Origin: Desulfosudis oleivorans
Lineage (GTDB): Bacteria > Desulfobacterota > Desulfobacteria > Desulfobacterales > SURF-7
Direction: 5' to 3'
NCBI GenBank assembly: GCA_020723325.1
Contig: DYJD01000003.1
Coordinates: forward strand, 103,822 to 167,821
Length of the DNA: 64,000 nucleotides
The notes under the pieces: model-generated
Told to the model about the DNA's origin: nothing
Database searches by the model: none
The model's input: only the letters and a program-made list of their open reading frames with translations
Position numbers and translations under genes: made by a program
In this document: one piece after another, positions 56,940 through 64,000 of the stretch
How the letters are laid out: every line of letters starts with the position of its first letter
Position numbering within the stretch: position 1 is the first letter of the stretch

Positions 56940-57662
56940 ATGGGAAAGCATGATACTTTCAAGGAAGGCCTGGGGGCCGCCTGGCCCATCTGCCTTGGTT
57001 ATGTGCCCATCGGTCTGGCTTTCGGCGTGCTGGCCCAGAAGGCCGGGCTGTCACCGGCTGAGATCGCCATGATGTCCATTTTTGTGTTTGCCGGCAGTTC
57101 CCAATTCATTGCGGTATCCATGTTGTCGGCCGGGGCCGGGCCTTTGGCGGTGATCGCCACGGCCTTCATGGTGAATATCCGGCATTTGCTGATGAGTTCG
57201 GCCTTGTCGGTGTATTTGCGCCGGCCCGGTCGCCTTCAGTTGACCTTGCTGGCCTATGGGGTCACGGACGAGAGTTTTGCCGTGAACCTGGGGCGCTTTC
57301 ATCAGCAAAATTGGGATATCCGCCAGGCCCTGGTGGTCAACCAGAGCGCCAATGCGGTGTGGATCATCTGCACGGTGCTGGGGGGCTATGGCGGCGGCAT
57401 CATCCCCCAAGGGGCCTTGGGACTGGATTATGCCTTGACCGCCATGTTCATCTGTTTGCTGGTTTTTCAGTTGCGCGGCCGCATTTATATTCTTACAGCC
57501 TTGCTGGCGGGAGGGGTGGCGACGGCGGTGGCCCTGCTGATTCCAGGCAACTGCTATATCATTCTTGCCGCTGTTGCCGCCGCAACCATGGGGGTGGTTT
57601 GCCAGAAAAAGATTGCCTTTTTCCAGAACGGACCGGCGGTGGCTAAGACTATGGACGACTGA
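56940..57662 (+). CDS. azlC: AzlC family branched-chain amino acid exporter, large subunit
   Basis: GLGAAWPICLGYVPIGLAFGVLAQKAGLSPAEIAMMSIFVFAGSSQFIAVSML; VNIRHLLMSSALSVYL. Confidence 0.95.
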   Translation: MGKHDTFKEGLGAAWPICLGYVPIGLAFGVLAQKAGLSPAEIAMMSIFVFAGSSQFIAVSMLSAGAGPLAVIATAFMVNIRHLLMSSALSVYLRRPGRLQLTLLAYGVTDESFAVNLGRFHQQNWDIRQALVVNQSANAVWIICTVLGGYGGGIIPQGALGLDYALTAMFICLLVFQLRGRIYILTALLAGGVATAVALLIPGNCYIILAAVAAATMGVVCQKKIAFFQNGPAVAKTMDD

Positions 57663-57663
57663 A

Positions 57664-57984
57664 TTGGAGCATACCCATTATCTATGGATAGTGCTGGGAA
57701 TGGGGGCGGTTACTTTTCTGCCGCGCTGGATACCCCTGTTTTTTCTTTCCAATCGCAAATTGCCGGATTGGTTTGTGGAATGGCTGGATTTGATTCCGGC
57801 TGCCATTCTCAGTGCCTTGCTGATCCCGGCCCTGGTGACGGCCGGCGATCCCCGCCGCCTGATTTTATGGCGGCCGGAGCTGCTGGTGGCTGTTCCGACT
57901 TTCCTGTTCGCCCTGAAAACCAAATCCCTGGGCGGAACAGTGGTGGTGGGCATGCTGTTGTTCTGGTTGGTGGGGAAAGTGTAA
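57664..57984 (+). CDS. azlD: AzlD domain-containing protein, small subunit
   Basis: (M)EHTHYLWIVLGMGAVTFLPRWIPLFFLSNRKLPDWFVEWLDLIPAAILSALLIPALV; TTG start 2 nt after azlC. Confidence 0.9.
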   Translation: MEHTHYLWIVLGMGAVTFLPRWIPLFFLSNRKLPDWFVEWLDLIPAAILSALLIPALVTAGDPRRLILWRPELLVAVPTFLFALKTKSLGGTVVVGMLLFWLVGKV

Positions 57985-58042
57985 GTATCCAGGTTGATAG
58001 ACCGAAGGCTGAAGGTTTTTTGGCCAGAGCAATTGGGAAAAA

Positions 58043-58732
58043 TCAACGGTAAAAGCGCTCCAGATATCTGGGGGGGACGCCGGTTAAATACAGACCGGCC
58101 AGCAACCAGTTGCGCAGGGTACAATAGACAACACCTTCCTTTTCCCAGCGCCTAGGTGAAGTTTCAATCGCTTTGGGTAGAATGGTGATTTCACCGCCCG
58201 CCTTTTTGACGCGGCGCATCAGTTCAATGTCTTCCATGAGCGGAATGGGTGCATAACCTCCAAGTTGTCTGAAAAAACCGGCTTGAATGAAAATGGCCTG
58301 GTCGCCGTAGGGAATACGGGTAAGGCGGTTGCGGACAGCCACCGCCTTTTCGATGAGACGGTAAATCCTGCGGGCAGAACCGATTTGGAAGGTGAAAGCG
58401 CCGGCTGCTTTTTCGGAATTTGCGCAGGCGGCGGCGATCAATTCAAAAGCATTGGGCGGCAAGAGCGTATCCGCATGCAAAAAGAGCAGAATATCGCCCC
58501 GGGCCGTGGCCGCGCCGCTGTTCATTTGAGCGGCGCGGCCTTTGGCGGAGCGTACTTTTATGACGGCTTCGCGATGAATACGCGCCAGCGTCGTCCCCTG
58601 GGGGTGGCCGTCGGCAACGATGATTTCGAAGCAGACTTCATTCCCCAATCCGGCCAGGTGCGAAAGTGTTTCCGCAATCCGGTCGTGCTCATTATACACG
58701 GGAATGATGATGGAAATGGTTTTGGGTCGCAT
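58043..58732 (-). CDS. GT2 glycosyltransferase, TIGR04283-like
   Basis: SIIIPVYNEHDRIAETLSHLAGLGNEVCFEIIVADGHPQGTT...GRAAQMNSGAATARGDILLFLHADTLLPPNAF. Confidence 0.9.
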   Translation of the reverse strand: MRPKTISIIIPVYNEHDRIAETLSHLAGLGNEVCFEIIVADGHPQGTTLARIHREAVIKVRSAKGRAAQMNSGAATARGDILLFLHADTLLPPNAFELIAAACANSEKAAGAFTFQIGSARRIYRLIEKAVAVRNRLTRIPYGDQAIFIQAGFFRQLGGYAPIPLMEDIELMRRVKKAGGEITILPKAIETSPRRWEKEGVVYCTLRNWLLAGLYLTGVPPRYLERFYR

Positions 58733-58750
58733 TGAAATAGAAAATTGAGT

Positions 58751-59290
58751 CTATGGTTTCATGGGGCAGGCCCTGCCGGCCGAGTGTCCTTGGCGGTGCC
58801 CGGCCATGGGGGCATCGGCCATACGTTCCCTTTTCAAAGTTTCCAGTTTTTGAAGCTGTTCGGCGTTCAACAGCTTCCGCAGCTCCAGCCTGGAATCGAT
58901 TTTCAGCATATAGAGTTTGCCTTTGATTTCCGAGATGGCCTGGGCTGTTTTCCGAACGGCGGCTTCATCCACGGTTGCCGCGGAGAAGGATTTATCCATT
59001 TGAAGCTTCAGTGTATCCAGTTGGGAATGCAGTTGTAGTTGCTTTTCTCGAAAGGTGAAGTCCGCGTTTTTCAATCCTTCGATCTGGCTGTCGGTCAAGC
59101 CTAGTTCTTGGCAGAGCTTGGTGTTGTTCCAGATCCCAAAAGGAAACATGCGGCCATGTCTGCCTTGGAACCCAGGGCCGGAACCTCCACAGGGCCTCTG
59201 GAACGCTTCCGCGGCCGCGGGCAGAAAAAAGGCCATGACAGTCAATACCATCAAACGATTCAGCAATTTTTGTTTTTGGGTGGAATTCAT
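58751..59290 (-). CDS. Spy/CpxP/heavy-metal-resistance family periplasmic protein
   Basis: Signal peptide; CQELGLTDSQIEGLKNADFTFREKQLQLHSQLDTLKLQMD and LRKLLNAEQLQKLETLK LTxxQ-like helices. Confidence 0.8.
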   Translation of the reverse strand: MNSTQKQKLLNRLMVLTVMAFFLPAAAEAFQRPCGGSGPGFQGRHGRMFPFGIWNNTKLCQELGLTDSQIEGLKNADFTFREKQLQLHSQLDTLKLQMDKSFSAATVDEAAVRKTAQAISEIKGKLYMLKIDSRLELRKLLNAEQLQKLETLKRERMADAPMAGHRQGHSAGRACPMKP

Positions 59291-59334
59291 GAAATACCTC
59301 CATTTGCAAGGTTTTTATTTGGTTGGGTAGTTCA

Positions 59335-59468
59335 AGGGAATTGCATGTAAGTTTTTTCGGGGTCGGTATCGGGGTCGGAATCGGAATCGAAAAAAAAATA
59401 ATTCGATCCCGATACCGATAGCGACCCCGACCCCGATGATAGGACATTTTCATACATGCGATTGCCCT
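59335..59468. repeat. MITE/REP-like element with GGGGTCGGTATCGGGGTCGG arms, copy B
   Basis: Termini AGGGAATTGCATGTAA / CATGCGATTGCCCT reverse complementary and shared with 24176-24380. Confidence 0.9.
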
Positions 59469-59510
59469 GTTAGGGATAACCCCACTCTTGTTGGACAATA
59501 TACGCAATTC

Positions 59511-59561
59511 TTGTAAAGATAATATGTCCATGCAAGTGAAAATTGTAAAGCTTTTGTAAAG
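59511..59561 (+). promoter_or_regulatory. Three direct repeats TTGTAAAG, candidate CpxR/OmpR-type binding site
   Basis: Exact 8-mers at 59511, 59543 and 59554; last two 11 bp apart (GTAAA-N6-GTAAA), between divergent Spy-like and response regulator genes. Confidence 0.6.
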
Positions 59562-59600
59562 AGGGTTGCCCCCAAGGATGAAAAAAGGGATAATTCCATC

Positions 59601-59942
59601 ATGAAAATCCTTATCATCGATGATGACAAAAAGTTGTGCGGACTGTTGCGGGACTATCTGAAGCCCATGAACTATGAAGTGGAGGCGGCCCACAACGGGA
59701 TCGACGGCCTGAAGAAAGCGCAGTCTGAAAATTTTGACGCGGTCATTCTGGATGTTATGATGCCGGGCATGGATGGCTTTGAAGTATTGAGAACCCTGCG
59801 CGAACAATCCGACATTCCAGTGTTGATGCTCACCGCCCGTGGCGATGAAACCGACCGCATCGTGGGCCTGGAACTGGGCGCGGATGACTACCTGCCGAAA
59901 ACCTTTTCCATGATGAAATCGGCCGGCTGGGAAACGCCATAA
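59601..59942 (+). pseudogene. Truncated OmpR/CpxR-type response regulator: receiver domain only, no DNA-binding domain
   Basis: MKILIIDDDKKLCGLLRDYLKPMNYEV...VILDVMMPGMDGFEVLRTL...MLTARGDETDRIVGLELGADDYLPKTF, then abruptly enters HAMP-coding DNA in the wrong frame (SMMKSAGWETP*). Confidence 0.85.
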
Positions 59943-60643
59943 ACCGGATGACCGACCGGCTCAACGGTTATGTAAAGGGCCAGAAACGCTTTTTAGGGGA
60001 TGTGGCCCATGAGTTGGCCTCGCCCATTGCCCGGATTCAACTGGGGCTGGGCATCCTGGAACAGCAAGTGGACCAGCAGAATAAAGCCAGGGTGGAAGCA
60101 GTGACGGAGGATGTGATCCACATGTCGAACCTGGTCAACGAACTTTTGTCCTTCTCCCGGGCGGAAATCAATCCGGCCAAGGTGAAATTGGAAAAACTGC
60201 TCCTGTTGCCTTTGGCACAAAGGGTGGTGAGTCGCGAAAACCAGCCCGGCAAAACCATCCTCATCCAAGTGGAACCGGAAATCCAGGTAACGACCGACCC
60301 GGAATTGCTGACCCGCGCCTTGGCCAATCTGCTCCGAAACGCCATCCGCTATGCCGGTGACCATGGCCCCATCACCATTACCGCGCAGCAAAGCAAAAAC
60401 AGGGTGGCAGTGGAAGTTATGGATAAAGGTCCCGGTGTGCCGGATGAACTGGTGGGTCAGCTTTTCGAACCCTTCTTTAGGCCGGAGTCCTCCCGGGACC
60501 GGGCTTCCGGTGGCGTGGGTCTCGGCCTGGCCATCGCCAAAACCTGTATTGAAACCTGTAAGGGAACTATTTCCGCACGCAATCTCGCTGGCAATGGATT
60601 TGCCGTGACTATAAATCTGCCGCTGGAACCTGAGGAAGGCTGA
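59912..60643 (+). pseudogene. Truncated CpxA-type sensor histidine kinase (HAMP end, HisKA, HATPase); sensor/TM part missing
   Basis: From 59912: DEIGRLGNAINRMTDRLNGYVKGQKRFLGDVAHELASPIARIQLGLGILEQ...LLRNAIRYAG...DKGPGVPDELV...GGVGLGLAIAKTC. Could still be translated from ATG 59948. Confidence 0.85.
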
Positions 60644-60956
60644 TACGGATCGGCTGGTTTGAATTTTAAAATATTCCAAATATGCTGATCATGAAAAAAT
60701 TTAAAGGGGGAGAAGATAACATATAAAGGTTGACTCCGATCCCAAAAACCAAAGGTGATACGCTTTTTAAGATTGACATCCAACGCCTGTTGCAGTACCA
60801 TAACCTATCAAAATACTTAAAGTCATTAAGAATTACCCGCTGAATTTTCATTCATACGCTTTTTCAATCCAAACAAAATCCAATTAGCCGGCCGGGTTGT
60901 GATCAGGCCGGCAAACCAGGGGGAAGCCAAACACAATCTTGCCGAGGAGCGCAATC

Positions 60957-61712
60957 ATGAAAAAATGTCTTTGGGGCTCAGTCTTAGCGGCCATCTGTCT
61001 CGTCATCCCAATGGGAGTTCAAGGGAGTGAATTGAACCTTGCCGGCTCCACCACGGTTCAGAAACGCATCATCGAGCCGGCCGCGGCCGCAATGGAGGCG
61101 GCCACCGGTATCAAGGTGCAGGTGCGCGGTACCAATACCGGCGTCGGTTTTAAGGAACTCATGGCCGGCAAAGTGCCGGCTTCCATGGCTTCCAGTCCCC
61201 TGAGCGCGCTTTTGGAGGAAAACGGCTTGGCCGGGGACACTTCCTATCAGGAGCATATTCTTTTTATGGATGTGATCGTGCCGATTGTAAATAAGGGGAA
61301 TGGAGTGGAAGCCCTTTCCTGGAACCAGCTTAGTGATATCAATACCGGCAAGATCACGAATTGGAAGGAGGTGGGCGGCGCTGATCAAGCCATTATGGTG
61401 GTCACTTCCCAGCCCACTGCCGCCACCCGTGAAGTGTTTCAGGCCCTGGTGATGAAAAAAGCGACCTACGTGAATAATGTACGGGAAGTCCGGTCCACCC
61501 GTGAGGAGATCGATCTGGTGGAAAAACTGAAGGGCGGCATCGGCGCCGTATCCGAGGGATTTGTGCAGATGAATGCCGGTAAGGTCAAGGTCATCAAGAC
61601 CGAGCCCATTTCACGGCCTTTGAGTTTGATCACTAAGGGTGAGCCGGCGCCTGAGATCAAGAAGATCCTTGATTTTCTGAAAAGCCCGGAAGGGAAAAAA
61701 CTGTTTCAATAA
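60957..61712 (+). CDS. PstS-like phosphate/anion ABC substrate-binding protein
   Basis: Signal peptide; LNLAGSTTVQKRIIEPAAAAMEAATGIKVQVRGTNTGVGFKELMAGKVPASMASSPLSA; NQLSDINTGKITNWKEVGGADQAI. Confidence 0.9.
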   Translation: MKKCLWGSVLAAICLVIPMGVQGSELNLAGSTTVQKRIIEPAAAAMEAATGIKVQVRGTNTGVGFKELMAGKVPASMASSPLSALLEENGLAGDTSYQEHILFMDVIVPIVNKGNGVEALSWNQLSDINTGKITNWKEVGGADQAIMVVTSQPTAATREVFQALVMKKATYVNNVREVRSTREEIDLVEKLKGGIGAVSEGFVQMNAGKVKVIKTEPISRPLSLITKGEPAPEIKKILDFLKSPEGKKLFQ

Positions 61713-61749
61713 AAGAATCGGCGAATTTTTTCAAGAAGGGGCCTAGACC

Positions 61750-63495
61750 ATGAAGTTGTCGACAAAAATGCTGGGAATACCGGTTGGCTTTGTAATATTG
61801 GTTTTTGTAATCATGGGTGTTCTCATTTTAAACCTGATTTCGGCCAACTCGGCGGCCACCCAGGCCGAAAAATTTTCAGGCCTCATGGCCGCCATTCGGA
61901 AACAGTTCCTGTCAGGTCTTTCCATTGTGACCTCCTCGTCCACCACCGCCACTGCTTTCCTGGCGCTGGAAGGCAATGATGACGGTTTGGCAAACGACTT
62001 GGCCAAGCAACTTGCCGGCATGGGGCTGGACGCTCTCCTGTTTACAGACCTGAGCGGTAAAATCCTTTTTCCCAAGTCAGCGTCCTTGCCGGAAGGACTG
62101 AAGTCCGTGCTTGAAAAGGCTGATAAAAAAGCCGGCGCAGCCCAGGTGTTGCTGCTCAAGGGGATTCTAGTCGGATTCGCGCCGGTGGTGGATGTGGAAA
62201 CGCCGAAAGGCTTTCTCATTTTCACGGTGCGGCTTCCGGCCAGATCAGCGCAACTGGCTGAAAGTGAGGCCATGAATATTGCCGCGGACTTCCAAGGGGA
62301 AAAAGCCGCAAGCGCGGTCGGAATCGCGCAGTATCTTGAGAAAGAACAACAAAAGGCCGATAACCAGGGCCGCGTTTTTCTGCGGAAGATGATGATTACG
62401 GTCACGGCCATTATGCTGGTGAGCCTGCTGTCCATGATCATTGTTTTCACCCTGCTGACCCGCTCCATTTCCGGACCCATTGCGCGCACCGTGGAGCTGG
62501 CCGACGCCATCAGCCGCGGAGACCTGTCCCGGCGACTTAATCTCAACCGCAGCGATGAAATCGGCAGGTTGTCGCGTTCCCTGGATGCCATGGCGGACAG
62601 TCTGGAAACCAAAGGCAAACTGGCCGAGGCCATCGCCGGCGGGGATTTGACCCGGGAAGTCCAGCTCAGTTCCGCCGACGACAGCCTGGGAAAATCCCTG
62701 CAAACCATGAATCTCAGTCTGAATCAGATTATCGCGAGGATCAATGAAGCCGTGGAACAAGTGGGCACCGGATCAGCCCAGGTGTCCGGTTCCAGCCAGA
62801 CGCTTTCCCAAGGGGCCACGGAACAGGCCTCGTCCATGGAGCAGATCACCAGCTCCATATCCGAGATCGGCGTTCGCACCAATACCAATGCGGAAAACGC
62901 CAATCAGGCGGAAACATTGACCTCCAAGGCCCGTCAAGCGGCCCAGGCAGGTGTTCATCAGATGGTCGAAGTCACCGACGCCATGAGCGCCATCAACGAG
63001 TCCAGCAAGGAAATCCGCAAGATCATCAGCACCATCGACAGCATCGCTTTTCAGACCAACCTGCTGGCATTGAACGCCGCGGTGGAGGCCGCGCGGGCCG
63101 GAAAACACGGCAAGGGCTTTGCCGTGGTGGCCCAGGAAGTCCGCAACCTGGCCGGCAGAAGCGCCAAAGCCGCGGAAGAAACCGCGCATTTAATCGAATC
63201 GGCCGTGAAACGCATCATCGACGGCAATAAAATCGTTGAGGAGACCTCAAGAACCCTGGCCCAGATTCAAACCGATGTGACCACAGTGGCCGATCTGGTG
63301 GCGGAGATCGCCTCGGCCAGCAATGCCCAAGCCCAGGGTATCGCCGAGATCAACAAAGGCCTCGTCCTGGTGGACAGCGTGACCCAGCAAAACACTTCCC
63401 AGGCCGAGGAAACCTCCGCGGCGGCCGAAGCCCTGGCCGGCCAGGCGGCCCATGTGAAGGAACTGCTGGCGCGTTTCAGCCTGAAGACCGGATAG
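61750..63495 (+). CDS. Methyl-accepting chemotaxis protein
   Basis: Two TM segments, HAMP (RSISGPIARTVELADAISRGDLSRRLNLNRSDEIGRLSRSLD), signalling hairpin IDSIAFQTNLLALNAAVEAARAGKHGKGFAVVAQEVRNLAGRSAKAAEET. Confidence 0.97.
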   Translation: MKLSTKMLGIPVGFVILVFVIMGVLILNLISANSAATQAEKFSGLMAAIRKQFLSGLSIVTSSSTTATAFLALEGNDDGLANDLAKQLAGMGLDALLFTDLSGKILFPKSASLPEGLKSVLEKADKKAGAAQVLLLKGILVGFAPVVDVETPKGFLIFTVRLPARSAQLAESEAMNIAADFQGEKAASAVGIAQYLEKEQQKADNQGRVFLRKMMITVTAIMLVSLLSMIIVFTLLTRSISGPIARTVELADAISRGDLSRRLNLNRSDEIGRLSRSLDAMADSLETKGKLAEAIAGGDLTREVQLSSADDSLGKSLQTMNLSLNQIIARINEAVEQVGTGSAQVSGSSQTLSQGATEQASSMEQITSSISEIGVRTNTNAENANQAETLTSKARQAAQAGVHQMVEVTDAMSAINESSKEIRKIISTIDSIAFQTNLLALNAAVEAARAGKHGKGFAVVAQEVRNLAGRSAKAAEETAHLIESAVKRIIDGNKIVEETSRTLAQIQTDVTTVADLVAEIASASNAQAQGIAEINKGLVLVDSVTQQNTSQAEETSAAAEALAGQAAHVKELLARFSLKTG

Positions 63496-63579
63496 AGCGC
63501 TTTTAGCTCCGCTTTTTCGATCTCGATCCCATTAAAATGAGCGGGCCAGCAACATTAAATTTGCCGCCGCAATCTTGAT

Positions 63580-63990
63580 CTATCGACTTGTTTTATCTAA
63601 TTTCAATATTCCCAATCGTTTCATTTCGGCAAATAATTTTTCCGTGAACAGCCGGCCGCCAACTAGATTGAAATGCCCGTAATCCATAAAAACCGTTTCG
63701 TCCAGACCGCAATCCTCCGGCGTTTCCCAGACAATGGAATGGATTTGATCGTTTTCCATGGCGTGAATATACGCTAAAAACCGCTGATATCCTGCCTTGC
63801 TAGCGGGATTATGGTAAATCGCTTTCATGTAGTCTCTATGCATGGGCGGCTGGACCAGCAGCACCCGGATGCCCTTTTCCCGCAATTTCTGCACAAGTCG
63901 TCTCAAATACTCCGCCTTTTGTTCTGAAAAAGCGTAATCGTGCAAATGATAGATTGAGATCACCCGTGGATGGAACCGTGGATCATTCAT
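63580..63990 (-). CDS. Possible SGNH-fold/DUF1574-like protein; may extend beyond the right edge
   Basis: IRVLLVQPPMHRDYMKAIYHNP...DETVFMDYGHFNLVGGRLFTEKLF (D..H C-terminal motif). No stop between ATG 63990 and base 64000, so the true start is unknown. Confidence 0.6.
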   Translation of the reverse strand: MNDPRFHPRVISIYHLHDYAFSEQKAEYLRRLVQKLREKGIRVLLVQPPMHRDYMKAIYHNPASKAGYQRFLAYIHAMENDQIHSIVWETPEDCGLDETVFMDYGHFNLVGGRLFTEKLFAEMKRLGILKLDKTSR

Positions 63991-64000
63991 TCTCGCCCTC

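Noticed and set aside
1-64000. CRISPR arrays, tRNA/rRNA genes, integrases or prophage
   Set aside because: No regularly spaced repeats, cloverleaf or rRNA signatures, or phage/integrase proteins recognised; repeats present are isolated palindromic elements.

Overview
This 64 kb window looks like a chromosomal segment of a Desulfobacterota-like (deltaproteobacterial) bacterium; that assignment is inferred from gene content and was not tested. I saw no rRNA, tRNA, CRISPR array, prophage or intact IS element. Main blocks: (i) motAB; (ii) a secreted FecR-TPR-beta-barrel protein coupled to a CHASE2 adenylate/guanylate cyclase; (iii) a candidate undescribed pathway at 8.9-18.0 kb: TetR regulator, glycyl-radical activase, a glycyl radical enzyme (GRE) with an SCP2-like N-terminus, a tandem SDR fusion, and a large protein whose C-terminus resembles cyanobacterial acyl-ACP reductase; (iv) two class A PBPs, a class III aminotransferase and a DUF4185-like lipoprotein; (v) an NdvB-like GH17-GT2 protein; (vi) a ten-gene MoxR/DUF58/DUF4129/DUF4350/SpoIIM/RDD cluster with B-box and GYF proteins; (vii) tsaD, purM, hom, thrH; (viii) an SGNH hydrolase-SxtJ-DUF5989-carbamoyltransferase cluster, including a 49-aa gene absent from the ORF track; (ix) an AbrB/VapC toxin-antitoxin pair with a zinc-ribbon insertion in the PIN toxin; (x) ptsP, nth, SurA-like, azlCD; (xi) a Cpx-like locus in which the response regulator and sensor kinase appear fused out of frame by a deletion; (xii) a PstS-like binding protein and an MCP. 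Several families of palindromic intergenic repeats are present. Protein families were assigned by reading translations and motifs only; no database search was run.
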